A stretch of 64,000 bases of DNA from Mesaphorura yosii. Lineage: Eukaryota; Arthropoda; Collembola; Poduromorpha; Tullbergiidae. Positions 12,841-26,000 of the stretch are shown one piece after another. The stretch spans positions 62,001 to 126,000 of the forward strand of contig WIXG01000070.1 of the NCBI GenBank assembly GCA_009869945.1, in the 5' to 3' direction. The notes under the pieces were generated by a model. It ran no database searches. It was not told the origin of the DNA and saw only the letters and a list, made by a program, of their open reading frames with translations. The translations under genes and the position numbers were made by a program. How positions within the stretch are numbered: the stretch's first letter is position 1; each line of letters opens with the position of its first letter.

Positions 12841-15800
12841 CTATTTCTTGTGATCTGCCGATGACGAACCAATGGAATTCCGATCATTCACACTATTGTT
12901 CAGATTATTTTGTTCCTTAGAGTTAATTTCTAATTCACCCAATTTTTTCCACAATTCGTCGCGTTCTTTATCCTTCTTTTTCTCCCTGCAAGTCAAAGCA
13001 CAAAAATGAGGTTGTGGTGTGAATATTTTGCTGTGCATGGTATGAGAAAAGTAATGGAAACATAAGGTAAAGTAATGTTCAAGGGAAAAACAGTAAGGGA
13101 AAGTCCTCATTATTAATCACAGGTTGATGGTAGTAGAACTATTTATTGATCTATTGATATTATACATTTAATACTTTATACTCTACTGAATTATTATACT
13201 GACTTTCTGTGGGACAGATGGATTAATTTTGCTGAATAGCTCTCATGCATCCGAGTGCGTTTAAGGAAAGCCATGACGTCATTGCTTCTAGTCCAACCCA
13301 TTCAAAAACGTAACGAGTTTAATTGTTTCGATCACTAGAAAGTATCCTTCCTATTCAGCACTGATTGACTTTGACTTTGAGAAGGAAAAGCGTAATGAAA
13401 TGAGCAAGTAGGGTATTAAAATTGAAGTAGCATTTGCTGTGTATTTAAAATAGTGGGTAAACAAAGCGAATAATTTATAAGAAGAAATGGAGTAATACTT
13501 GTTTGGCTGACGTAGTTCGTCGGTTGAGAAGTGAGGAAAGTAGAGAGGAAGAGGAGAGAAGGAGAAGCTTACTTTTGTCGTTCAGCTTTATACGAAGTTG
13601 TGAGGTTATTGAACAGGTCAGGATTCATTTCCATAAAAGTCTTGAGAACATTGTACACTAAGCCTGCAAACGGAAAAAGCACAGAACAAACAGTTTATTA
13701 GTATGTGAAGGGCAGTAAAAGTCTTAATGTAAGTCACTTATTCGAAGTATGTCGGGTTGGGTTATACTTATCCGGGAAATCTCATGCCTTCAGATTAGAC
13801 TTTTGAAATCAGGTGAAAGATGCCCTAAATGCTACAACTCCAAGCGAGCCTTAGTTAAACACACAAATGAGGTAATATTTGGGCAGTACTTGTGTTGATA
13901 GGCATGGCGAGTTAATTTCCAATCCTATTCAGACAGATATTTCTGGAGATTCGCTACAAGTGCAAATTTGGCCAAAAATTTACATAGAAGGGTGGGTTAA
14001 AGACCCACAAAAGAACTGTAAGTTGATAATTACTGTACGAATTCGTACACTGAACAAGATTAACATTAACCACTAAATTAATTAATAAATAATTACATGC
14101 CGAGGAAGCCTAGTCTAGGTAAATTCGAGATTAAGGAATTCTGATTCGAAGTTTGAGGAGTTGTTGCTCTTCTACCTTACAGAAGCCGAAGAAACTATAA
14201 CGAATCCTATTGGTGAAACAGCTACGATCCTTGCCTTCTATTTCATGCAACAGTGTGGCTTAAAATTGACGGAATGAGCAATCACGAAATGTTTGAAGTA
14301 CTCAACCTTGACGTCATCTTCGAATCGTGGTCAGACGACTTCATTAACACTTTACGATTTGTGATTCTGAAGTTTAGTGGCAAAAGACTCAATATTTTGG
14401 GCCAATTCGAACAAGTTCCAGAGTATCCTAACATTTTTCCGATATTTAAAATACTAGGTGCCAAGTCATTTCCTTAATTACCTAACACCTATCTGGTAAC
14501 TTCCTGTTAAACTATGTCATTGAAATTGTCAAGTGTTACAATTAGAAACTCCAGTATTGCTTAATAACATACTTGTGAAAATAGAAATTAAACTTGTTCT
14601 TACTTATTATCGTTTGATTCCAATGCTCTTTTGATATTCGGTACAATGCCGGAAACATAATTGGCATGATCATTTGATTGTTCTCCTCTATCAGAGACAT
14701 GATGTACTCATTATTCCAAAAATACAAAGCTCTTTCCGCCACCTGACAAGACAAAGAACGAGAAACATTGCAATTATAAACAACACATTTAAAAACTGGC
14801 TTTGCATATTATCGGACTGACCTGGAAATGCGGACTGGAAACGCACCGCGAGATTTGTCGGAATAACGGATCCTGCAATGTATAAGCATGTACTATTATT
14901 AGTAATTTTCGAAATGGGCCAATTCATATTGTCACACTGTGTTTGGCTTTCTCCCGAGGTCTGTTCAACTCTTCAACTCTTAACGACGTAAATATCTTGA
15001 TTTCGTTACGCTGATTTAAAATGTTGCGTCGGAAATGCTTTTCGCATTTTTCGAAAACAATTATCGTCGTGGATATTTTGATTTCTCTCTGCGTTGTTCT
15101 CAATTTTCATTGTTCTTAGTCTCATTCGGTGACTTTCTACTGTTTAATTATTCTGTTGTGCCTAAAGTAACAAATGCTACGTTCATTATCTTGTTAAATT
15201 CCATTGTTTGTTTTCCTCAAACTGTTGCTCAAACTCAATTGTTCTCAGTCGTTTCTTACAGTTTCTCTTACATTCACTTTGTAAGCTGCAAATTTAACCT
15301 GGTTTAAATAAAACAATAAATTGGTTCAATAACTTACTTGGATTTTCACAAATTGAGTTGGTTCGATAACATCTAGTATTTCCTCGATTTCACCCAAAAA
15401 CATAACCTGAATAAACAAACATGGGTTAGTTTACAACTCTCCCGCACCGTACACACGCCGTAAGCGTGTCAATAAACTTTACCTCTTTCTGAGAACAAGT
15501 CTTTGGCCAAAATTTCAGAAGACCTAAAACGACGGGTTCGGTGAGCGTGGCGTCCTTCTCCAGGAATTGAACCACGCAGTAGGCCAGCTGAGCATGGTAC
15601 AATGCGAGACAACGAACCTGTTGAAAGCGAAGCGAATGATTGCTGCAGATTTGGGCTTGACAAACCGAAAGCTAGGTGCCCGTTGTTTACTTACCTTGTG
15701 GAGAGGTATGAGGACTTTGACAAGAAATTGTTTGTGCTCTGATTTCAGGGGGAGAGCGAACCCATTGATGATACTTCCTAATATTTCCAACAACTCTCCC

Positions 15801-18800
15801 ACACCGTTAAAATGTTCTGTTTCATAAATGAATCTAAGGAAGATATTATTGATTTGTTTCCGAATAAACGCTCGTAGTCCCAGAAACTTCCCATATATTC
15901 TATGAAGTACTGTTTTCAGGAAGTCTCTTTCTCGTGGATCTTCACTGTCAAATAACTCCAACAACTGCGAAAAATGAGAAATGGTGCTATTATTAGAAAC
16001 CGAGGCTGGCATTTCTTCTAACAAGAATCCCGTGTTTGCAGTGTCAGGAAATCAATTTTCGTGCAGAATCATTCTTACCTGAAGAACGAATTTTTGATCG
16101 ATGACTTTTTTGCCAACACTGGGCTGAAAATCTGGTGACTCGAGAAACCGCAGAAAGTATTCGTACACCAACTGAAATATGAAAACAGTGAGGTTTTAGC
16201 ATGTGTTACCTTTTTGCATACGGCTTCTTCAAAATTGTCTCAAGTTGTCTCAAGTCTCTCCAGATATAACCACTTGACATTTTACAAATACCCGATCATC
16301 AAAGCCTCTATTCCAATATTTATACATGAAAACAATGCCTAACTTTCTGACTTTATTACTCGAACAAACTAAGACGCTATGATGCATGGGACATATTGAC
16401 TGGTTATGAGTAACAAAAATGGTCAAAATTCCTACGCAGTTTTCTGGCCGGATTTCGCCACTCACTCGACAAGTCAAGAAAATAAAAATATCTGTCAATT
16501 CCTCTCATTTCAGACCCCTTTCACCATTCCACTGTACTCCTAGAAAAGTATTACAGAGTTCATTTTCGTTACCTGCAGGTGCGGCCATGAAGCCTCAAAC
16601 GTTGGATCATCCTCTTCTGGATCAAAGTCTGGATTATCACTTGGCGGTAATGCTCTGAATAAATTCCGTGCAATCTGCAATAAAATAGAACCAGACGCAC
16701 GAATGTAAAATGTCTATAGCATGAATTGGGCTATTGGGATGACAAGCTCCTACCATTTGGATAATTTCAGGATACGTTGGCTCTGTCAGAACTCCGCGAT
16801 TGGCTGTGATGTAGTCAACGAGTTCGTTGAGAGCTGCTCTCTTGATCTCTTTTCCCTTTACTGAAACAGAAAACGTAGATTAGAAAACTAGTACATTTGC
16901 AAGCTCGGTAGGGTAAACAATTCAATGATGGCAGCCGCCGTTGCATTCACATTGTACAATACACAATTCTTATTGGATGTATTTCTTAAGCCTAGAATTA
17001 ATTAATGTTGAGTTCCTTCATAGGTGACAAGGTTTATTTGTTAAACTGGTTTTACATTGGTTAAAGCACTAACAAGTAGAAATGTTAACAAATCAACGGT
17101 TAGAAATGTAATATCAAAGGAATCAACTGTTTAAGTTGACTCAATTTCTTCGCTCCAAGAACTGAGTAGACGGAGTCGATATTCAAAACTTCTGGTAATG
17201 CATTTCTCGGCTTGAGAACCAAGCTGAAGCGTTTTCGAACATACTTAAAGACCAGACGTCGCACTCCATAAATGAAATCCAGGGTCCGCTTTGGTAGAAT
17301 AACTGAGACATTAACCAAGTTGAACAATTTGTAGGCCTTTGTTTCTTTCACCAAGATTCCTGTGCCCTTCATAAAGTGAAATGCAAGGATCACAATACTT
17401 TCTCCAACCGGAAAATTAGGTCGTTGTTCTTCCGTCAAGTAGAATATAACACTTTCACGAAATTCGGCGTCTGGACGAGCCGAAATTAAGTGTAGATTTC
17501 TTCCGACAGTGTGACCAGTTGAAGAGATTCGGCCACCTCTTACGCTGGGGTTTACAGTGGTGTCGTCCCTTTTTCCAATATATAAGTGAAGTTTTCCGCC
17601 CAGGACTGATAAAACAAGGTACACATATCCAAATCCCAGGTCTACTTTCGACATGAACCTTGACTTCGCCATTTTGTTGAGCGTAGCAGCAGTGCCAATC
17701 TTCCGCTGCAGGAATTCTTCGCGATCCTCCATGAGCAACTTAATTCTGTTATGGGTCAGAATTGTTTTAAGGAAGGCTTTATTATCAGCGCCTAACTTAA
17801 TTAATGTTGTAGTCATCCAGATTTGACGCTAGATCTGATTCTGAAGTCCACTCTGACATCATTAATGCCACAACCCCTTCGTCTTCTGCCATGTATGGTT
17901 GAATGTTCAGGGTTTTTGATTCGGCGGTGTTACTATTAACTTGGGTGAATTCACTAGCACTAAAAATGTTGGAGTCGTCGAAATCAATGGCTTCGGAATT
18001 GCCTTTTGCATCTTCGATGAAATTCCTGTGCGACTAGAATCATACATGAATGTCAAGTTCCTCATAATCCCTTCAAGCGGACCAAGTGAGAAGTAAAATG
18101 ATACTTACTGCTGACGCATGAACTTGTAACTGTGTAATATCCTCCAATGTCTTGCTGCACAATTAACACGGGACTCTATTGCATACCTTGCCATGAACCT
18201 GAACACAGAAAACATAATCCACAACGCTGTTTAAAAATATAATAATTTAACACGAACCATTTCTTGATGATGATTTAAGCGATCTTTTAAGACAAACTTT
18301 GCATCACACTCATCGCAGTAAAAAAGCTTTATTTAGTTCTTTCTGGAATGAATCTAAAAAAAAAAGTATTTGACAATTGAGAAAAATGTAATTGAAGTAA
18401 ATAATAATAAATGCAAATAAACTTACCATCTCAACATGTCTTTTAACGTGGGACTTCGACGTGAAACTTTTCTTACAGAATTTGCAGATGAATTTTTTCT
18501 TGTCGTGAGCCTGAAAGTAGGCAAAAATTAATTAGCTGTACACGCGTCCGATGTATACGTCAGGTTTTAGTGTCAATAGTGTCCAGTTTTTATCAACTTA
18601 CTGAGCTAATGTGATGTTTCATATGCTTTAGGACACGGTTTCCCATCTTCTGCTGTTCTTGGACATCTGTATGGTCTTGCATTATAGTAATCCTAAAACT
18701 GTAAACACGATTAAGCGACCCTACGTGTTGAGCTGCACCTGTGACTTAATTGTAATTACCTTCAACGCCGTATCTGCACATAATTTCTTATTCTTGTTGT

Positions 18801-21800
18801 CATCAAAGGTACTACTCTCAGCCAACTCAGCCTCGGACTTAGCACACTTGTTAACCTTCCGTTTACTCATTATAGTGCACTAATCACTGACACTTTAACA
18901 AACTAATGAAAACTTGCCACTTGTAAGTTTTAACTAACTATTATTTTCAGGGCAAGATCAAATTGAACCTACTTACTACTTAAAATTGTCGATATGTTGA
19001 AGTTATTATATGAAGAACAAACTTGGCAGTAGTGAAAAGCAGAGCAAATTTCTTTGTTCTTTCTGATGCAAGTATACAACGGAATGAATCCATCAAATCC
19101 GTTCAAATAATCCAAGGTTATTTAACAAATAATGAGTAAATTAATTTTGACAAGGAAAGTACTCACGATCCGCCACAGGGTCAAGAAAGTCAAACGAAAT
19201 GCAGCATTGACGTAACTTCCGGATGAATAATTCCTCCTGCTCTCCGGCTGGAACATCTGAAAAGACAAAGGGAATTCGTTTGTCAACTACTTCATTCCAG
19301 TTTCCAGACCGTCATTCAATTTCGTCCGAGGACAGGAAGCCAGGAAATCGAAGCTCCGAAAGCCTTACAGCTAATTTTGTTTCTCGTTGTGGAAAATCGT
19401 TAAAACTTCTCGAGGCTATTTCAACTTTGCTTTTGCTGTATTTTGGTTTGACATCATTTTTCGCCTTTTATGCCATGCGGAATATTGGAATATGCTTTCT
19501 CTTTGCAGGTTTTAAGCCCTTAATTTATGCTTCGATAAGCTCAGCTCAGTCGTTTAGTCTTCCTAGAATGTTCCGTGCCTCATTAGAATTCTGATGATAC
19601 ACCTCTCATTTGTCAATTTTAATAGGAGATACCGACACCAACATCCTGTGCATTTCTGTAGTCTGCAGGCGCCCTTTCCTGCTTTCTACTACACGAGTAA
19701 CATGAATTACAGAAAGGCCAGCATCGTCAATCTTCTTCTACACCCATTACAAGGGCCGGGATGAAAATTACGTCTTGCAGTACGGGCAAAATACGAAAAT
19801 TCACCACTGTAATAGATTTTGGGAATAGAGAATTAGCGAAAAAGATCCGGTATCCGTAGCATATGGAATTCTACCTGCAATCTTTGCACCAGAGTCTAGA
19901 CATTCTAAGGTTCGGGCTTGGGCTAAACATTTGCACAAAACGATTACGTGATGCATATCGCATAGCGAATAAAAGAGCACAGTTCCACATAAAATATTAA
20001 GCCCGTTCGCAACGTAACACAAGTTGACATTTTACTTCGCAGATTTGCCAAATTGTACAAGGACGACGAACGAAAATGTAAATGATTAGAATCTCGTGCA
20101 TATGCTTATTTATACGAAACAAATGTGAAGTACGTATTGAATATAGCATGAGAGCATGAGAGGCATGAACTGATGAGTCAGCCAAAGATAATAAGCTTAT
20201 TATTAGTTCAAAAGGTATTATGAATATGGATGCGATCTTCAGTTTTGGTTTTAGGAATTTGTGAAATGTCTACAGACAAGAAAGGACGGGCCCCGTTCTA
20301 TATGCAAATATAATACTGCAAACCTAATTCAATGCATACTTTGTCCTCCTGTTCATAGTTCACATTTTCGATCTTCATTTTGAACTATTTGAACGAGCAT
20401 TCCAATGTAAAACTTATATCTCTCCTGTTCGCAGACAGGCTTCATCATATTTACAAAAGCGAATATTAGCACATTTGAACATTTGCATTCAAGATTCACA
20501 TGCGAGCTTAACTTGGCATTTGGCAACGAAACTGGAACTAGAACTTGATTATCAGTAATTTCAATGCAGCGACGACTAAATAGAAACTCTATTTTTCCCA
20601 TCCCAAGTATCTTTGTTTAGGCCGAGCTGTGTGTTCATGTCAGTGCTAAGCTGAAATGCAAGCACACCAATTTCATCTTAATTTTACGTTTGCAATTTAT
20701 TCCAATAAGCGTTTTCACCGGGCATTATGACCCGTGAGACCTTCTTCGCTGAAAACTGAATGCGAATTTGAATTATTTGGAACACTTTCTACTTCAGATG
20801 GAAGTGGAAATAAACACACCCAACCAAACCAGCCACGTTTGCATTTCAGAATCGTGAATGGATGTAACAAAATGTTACAGAACGAAAAGCGATGGCCTTG
20901 GCACTTTCTTCCTTCTGATTTTTGTTATTCAAAGTTTGCGTCTCGACCTCGACGTCGCGTGCTACGCAAGGAATTCACGGAACCTCGAACCTGTCTGTCA
21001 TGCCATGAAATGATGTCGTGTCATGCCAAGTGCATAGTAAACCTATGCCAGCAAAAACAGTCAACAATGCATGGACTTAGGAATTTAATTACTCGTGCAT
21101 AAATCGTATTAGCAAACTCAAACCAAAACCAACTCGTGGATCTTGCTTGATAAAACCTTGTACTAATCCCACCTCCCACAAGAAAGAGCACAGCTTCTTT
21201 GTGTTTTATGGCTTGATTCATGAAAGGAAGAAGTTACTCGCATGTCGCATCGTACACGTGTGTGTTCCTCTGCATAAGCATGATTCCAGGGCTAGCTGTT
21301 TTCTCTTTTGCTTTCACCGTGCGACGAGAATTTAATTACATGGTTATAAACTTGCAGAACAGAACCAATATCGGTTGACACGGCTGATAATAAGAACCTG
21401 CCTCCGATCCATGACAGCTGTTATAATAACATAAAACACAAGCCTTCTTACTAAAAATAGTTTGGCGTTTTTCAAAATTCTACTGCAAACAATGAAATGA
21501 GGCTGCTATGCTGGAGTAAAGAGTCGACAGTCGACTCGTACTTGGCCTGGAGAAAGTTCGTTTTGCTCTTGCTTTCAGCGTATTAATTCCTCACAATACC
21601 CATTCCACTCCATTTTCTCAACGTGATTTTGTCTTTCAGGGTCAATCGATCCATTTGTAGATTATAGCCCTTGCGCCGTGTACATGTGGTTCGTGTTCAA
21701 AGTCTGGAACCAGATCTACTGTTTTCCTGCTCTCGCTCTTGCTCATAGCTCCGCGAGCTCTCCATTTCCTTCATTCAGAGTTTCCTTATTATTTGACTCA

Positions 21801-22931
21801 CGCATTTTCTACACTTAATTCACATTTCTCCTCGTCTCGCGAAACTCTGAACTGAAGCCTTACTTGCCCTACCACTATCACGTTCCTAATATCTATCTCA
21901 GTTTCTCGTTCTAGCATCTGTGTCATCATGAATGATTAAATTCAGTCCCCATGTGTGACGGTGACATGCTATTGCGCCTCACTTTTGCCAAAAACTAATC
22001 TCCAGAGAAAACATCCCGGAGAGCCAAATGCTTTCGAAGGTGTAGATGATAGACGAGCAACGAAAACAGAGAAAAGGTCGAAGCCGCGTATCTGGCGACA
22101 CGTCTCCACAAAATTAGCATTAAGACAACAAGATTTGAAATAGTGGGAAACCTCAGTCGATTCAGATTCTTTACTTCCTACATAAAGTGCTACTTTTGAA
22201 CAGTCTCTGCCGGAGTTGGGCAAGAGACTATCAAAACGAAAAGGCACAAAAATGCTCTCAATTCAGCCATTAGCCTGACCATCATATTGGTCAAATTCTG
22301 TACTGTATCTCGGACTGTCGTACTCTTAAGTTCTATGCTTTTCGAAAATTCTATAGAGCAAAATGCATTAGAAGTTCAGCTCAGGTTCAGGTAGTCGACA
22401 AGAGAACTACGTCAAAAAGCAAATCAATACTTCTCATACTTCTCAACATTGCACTGCGCAAACGAAATGTGTACTGTGCACATTTATGCTTTTAATAAAT
22501 CATAATCCATCAGTCAGCTCTCATCTGCAATTGCAAGAGCTAACCACTTCGAGGACTTCGATTTGGAAACGCTTACATCAATTTCACTTGGGGGACTCGC
22601 ACGTTCATCAAAACATTAAAATATTTTTTCATTATCAATGAATGCCTGGTATGGAACGGTCAGTCAGAGTGTAACTTTTAACGGCTAGACCAAAAAAGCA
22701 AATATGAAATGCAAGCCTAACCTTATGCCTATTTTCAAATGTCTGGTGTTTGATAATCGTAATCAAGCAACATTTGATCATACCTTTAAGTAATGGGAGA
22801 GGTGCGAGGTCCGCCTCGTTTGCCTGATGGTACCTGGAGGACCCTTGCGATTTCTTTTGCTTCTTTTTCAAGGACCTCTTGGCAAACGGGTCAATTCTGT
22901 CGACAAACGTGTTGTTGGTTGTTGCAGCCAT
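12841..22931 (-). CDS. wdb: PP2A regulatory subunit B56 (widerborst / PPP2R5E type)
   Basis: Twelve exons give 479 aa in frame from ATG 22931: 22784-22931, 19167-19256, 16754-16860, 16573-16674, 16079-16171, 15695-15964, 15483-15617, 15338-15406, 14822-14872, 14604-14742, 13573-13663 and 12841-12985. The N-terminus [14 protein letters not shown] and [15 protein letters not shown] matches insect widerborst. The HEAT-repeat core is essentially canonical: [59 protein letters not shown]56 directs protein phosphatase 2A to substrates in cell division, Wnt and circadian signalling. The first exon is open upstream to a good acceptor at 23008, so an isoform with a longer acidic N-terminus (DDEPSEL...) is likely. 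The 2.3-kb intron 16861-19166 contains a nested same-strand gene locus. The 3.5-kb intron 19257-22783 looks empty. Confidence 0.96.
17033..17038 (-). promoter_or_regulatory. AATAAA downstream of the nested ORF
   Basis: Minus-strand AATAAA about 62 nt after the stop of the 238-codon nested ORF. It suggests that the nested locus has its own 3' end rather than being only intronic sequence of the B56 transcript. Confidence 0.5.
17100..17816 (-). CDS. unrecognised 238-aa protein nested in a B56 intron
   Basis: A single uninterrupted ORF of 238 codons, the longest intron-free frame within the B56 gene, ending TAA at 17100-17102. It contains ordered alpha/beta-like sequence: [81 protein letters not shown]. 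There are no signal peptide, zinc-finger or catalytic motifs I can name. Its ATG lies 20 nt inside the end of the preceding zinc-finger frame, in a different frame. It is therefore either a second cistron or the C-terminal part of one gene after a frameshift. An AATAAA follows 62 nt downstream. It lies in the same orientation as the host B56 gene. Function unknown. Confidence 0.5.
   Translation of the reverse strand: MTTTLIKLGADNKAFLKTILTHNRIKLLMEDREEFLQRKIGTAATLNKMAKSRFMSKVDLGFGYVYLVLSVLGGKLHLYIGKRDDTTVNPSVRGGRISSTGHTVGRNLHLISARPDAEFRESVIFYLTEEQRPNFPVGESIVILAFHFMKGTGILVKETKAYKLFNLVNVSVILPKRTLDFIYGVRRLVFKYVRKRFSLVLKPRNALPEVLNIDSVYSVLGAKKLSQLKQLIPLILHF
17797..18870 (-). pseudogene. C2H2 zinc-finger gene, broken, nested in a B56 intron
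   Basis: Six exon-like segments (18760-18870, 18602-18692, 18427-18510, 18258-18353, 18109-18198, 17797-18033) have good splice sites and begin at ATG 18870. Segment 3 encodes a complete finger start, [19 protein letters not shown]. Segment 4 starts with the second His of that finger and then encodes [19 protein letters not shown]. Segment 5 has VPC and [15 protein letters not shown]. Breaks: TAA at 18333-18335 in the inter-finger linker, TAA at 18163-18165, and segment 2 carries its Cys half and His half in different frames. The last segment is acidic ([13 protein letters not shown]) and ends TAA at 17797. Parent family: a C2H2 nucleic-acid-binding protein. Sequencing error rather than decay cannot be excluded for each break. 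Confidence 0.55.
19257..22783. other. B56 intron without recognisable gene
   Basis: 3.5 kb, the longest intron of the B56 gene. Several short open frames occur on both strands, the longest about 120 codons (19223-19594 and 20734-21102, plus strand). None shows conserved composition or splice structure. Large first introns commonly hold enhancers, but I see no specific motif. Confidence 0.4.
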
Positions 22932-23008
22932 ACCTTCTCCTTTTGTACCTTTATTATCTTTTTTGTCAGACTGATTGAGCTTGTCTGTCAACTCCGACGG
23001 TTCATCGT
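22932..23008 (-). CDS. wdb: possible alternative N-terminal coding extension of the B56 gene
   Basis: The first B56 exon extends upstream from ATG 22931 without a stop to a strong acceptor (TTTTGTTTTCCAG) at 23009-23021. The extra 25 codons are acidic and Lys-rich (DDEPSELTDKLNQSDKK). This is either 5' UTR or an isoform-specific N-terminus fed by an exon further upstream, which I could not locate in 23-27 kb. Confidence 0.4.
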
Positions 23009-26000
23009 CTGGAAAACAAAACAACGAATGGTCATCATTATTATTCATGCTATAAAAAACTATTGAAATTAATAATCGATTCAGGTTTAGTAGCGTTATA
23101 AACAAAGTGTCAGTCAGATGAATTGCACTTTGCAGCTACAAAAGAATGCAAAATATAACATGTGCGTGGTGAGTGCATTCAATTGCATGGAGGAAAACGG
23201 GAAACGCGAGTGCTGTGGGTTTTAGGAAAAGGAAGAATTGGTATGGTACGAATCGCTATGTTGGGTCTAGAAATTCGGGAATTCCAATATGGTTGTATTA
23301 ATGGACAGGATGAAGTTCGATCTCTGGGAATGTCTGATACTCCGATACGAGGTCACAATAGGAGCCTAAGTGAGGGCAATATAATACTGAACGAAATTAA
23401 TGTAAACTATTTACCGTTCATCATTTTCAAAGCAAGGAGGTTGTGCTTTCACTGGTCAACTTAAAAAACTGAAAAATCACGTAAAACAAAAAGCATGCAA
23501 GAAATTAGTAAAGTGACAACGACAATCAAACAACACAAGTGCAAATGGGTTACAAGAGTTCAAAACGAATTGTGATGCAAAACTTACAGACTGGGTCCGA
23601 TAACCGTCAACTAACACCGTTTCTTAACCGCGCCCAACTCTGTAAAACACCGATGACTAAAATTGGTACAAAGTAGACGTAGCTATGGATCACTTTCACC
23701 GAATACTTGCTCAAGTGATGCTTGACTTGTGTATACAACTCGCCGGGTCACTGGAGAGGACTGAATTGGTTACATACACTGTGAAAGGAACAGAAATGGC
23801 TCCGAATGAATTAGCATTCGGTCCGTAGATAGCTTGACTTATTCCTCGGTTGTTAGAGTTCAACTGACTGATAAGACCAATTCCAGGACAACATTCATCG
23901 ATTCGATACTAATATCACGTCGATTGTCACGACGAGCGGCGAATTGTGCTATTTGGCAGACGCAAAATACGGCAATGCGGGCGACGATGACTGTGGTTGA
24001 CTTCTGCTGGGTTATGAGCAAAACTTCATTTAAAACAATGTTAATTGTAAATCCCTGAAATGTATACTAAATACGAATTGCACGGTAAAATAATTAAGGA
24101 CTTGTGCTGGCGTCAATTGTTGTCGACGTGCCGATTTCGAACTCGCAACGGGCACGAAGCTGACGTCGTACTTGATCTGACGCGCACTTGACTCCTTTAG
24201 TCGGCTAATGGATCGATGCTTCGACGCTAATGAAGCATAAGTGGCAATAATGAAGTTAACTGTTGTCGGCTTCGTCTGTCTTCTCTTTTCTCAGCGAATC
24301 AACTCCAAGTTGTACTGTCATGAAATCACTTGCACAAGGTCCGTTCCGTATCCGTCTCTTTCCAAATCCTGAATGTCTGATTGTTGAGTTCTCAGTGCCA
24401 ACAGTCACACGTCAAGATCTTTTGTCGCCGCAATTAAAATAGAATCTTTTAAAAATCGCCGATCGCACAATCAATTTAAAACGTCATACTTTTAAGTTAA
24501 AAACTTCGCCTTGATTTTTTGCATTGCCTTGCCTGGTAATATTTGTATTTATTGTTGTGGCGAATAAAACCTAGCCTAAAAGGATTCATGGGTTTTGCAC
24601 TTGCCCTGGGTACTCGTACTGGCACTGCTACGTCTACTGGACAGAACTCACACGGTGAGGTACGGCGCTGAACAGAGATAACGTACGTACGGGGGGCTCA
24701 GCAGTGCAGCCTTTTGTGTGTGGTACACTTGTACACTTGTATTCCTAAAATAAAATGGTCCTTGCCCTTCTTTCATATGCACTGCATTAGAATACGAAAA
24801 TCCATGCTTCTAAACTACATGGAAGAGAGCAGGCAGCTCTCCGTTCGTCCGTCGCCGTCGTGTCCGCTGCTCGCCCGAGTTCTTCGGTTTCTCCTTCTAC
24901 CGTCTGGCATCTGCTCGGCTCGGCTCAGCAACGCTCCTCCGCAGCCCGAAACGCGACGCACCGGTTTGGCATTTAGCTCTTGTGCTAAAACGAGCACTTC
25001 ACGCGGCTACAGCTACAGCTTCAACTCAACGCGAACGCACAGTTGGCAGTGCAAAATTTTCGCCTCTGTATTGTACTGCGTTGCGTCATAAACTCGCCTA
25101 TTATCCCAATCAGCTTAATAACGTCATCTCTTCCAAGCGTACGTACGCCAGGCAGGCAGGCGAAGAGATCTCGTAGTTCCATGAAGCAACGTTCCGTTTC
25201 GCTGCAAACCAATGCGAAACACAAATTGTACCTCATCTCATCATCTCATTGTTCTCCTGTCTCATCCGAAATTATGGTTTCATTTCACCGCAATTCAGCT
25301 GCAACTGCAGATTTCTAATTTCAGCCCATAAAACGGATAGAGTGAACCATGAATCCAGACACCCGCAATGACTAGTCCGATCGATGTTAATTGTACTTTG
25401 AGTCAGACCGTTCTTCTGGACCCTGCTGGTGTATTGGTGTGGGTCGGCTCGACTGCTCCTCAATTCTCAAGAAAAGCCATTGGGTGAGGTGAGATTCGCG
25501 ACGCTAACGGTGAAGTTATTTTTACGCCTTTCTTCACGGATCTTGGCGTCGAGAGATATGAGAGTTGTTTACATTCGCTTGCTTTGGGGAACGCGGTTGG
25601 CGTTGTTCCGAGGTGCATACGAGAGCTCTGCCTTCAGATTCACGCATATTCTAAGCTCGCTTCACCTTCATCATGGAATTTGATAGTATTCAGTTTATTC
25701 GTTTCATTTAGCACCAATTAATAGGGTGGTCACGTACGAGTACATTCTACGCATTGGCATTCGGAACAGGAGAAACTTAACTCAGTTCAGTATTTGCATA
25801 AAGGAAAACATAAGCCGTGTTGAATTCTCACCACTAAGAATACGAATACGAAGTGGCAGTTGTGTACCAGTAAGTTGCAGTTTCGTATCTGTGGTGGTGG
25901 TAAGTTTCTAGTGACTAGATAAGAAAAGGAATGTGCAAGGCTTCAATGCTTATGTACCTTATTGGGCGTGAGCTTGCGCACACTTAATTGTTTAGTTCAG

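Noticed and set aside
24714-25176. overlapping ORFs on both strands in a G+C-richer patch
   Set aside because: Open frames on opposite strands and in several phases at once reflect composition (a CpG-rich promoter-like region), not coding.
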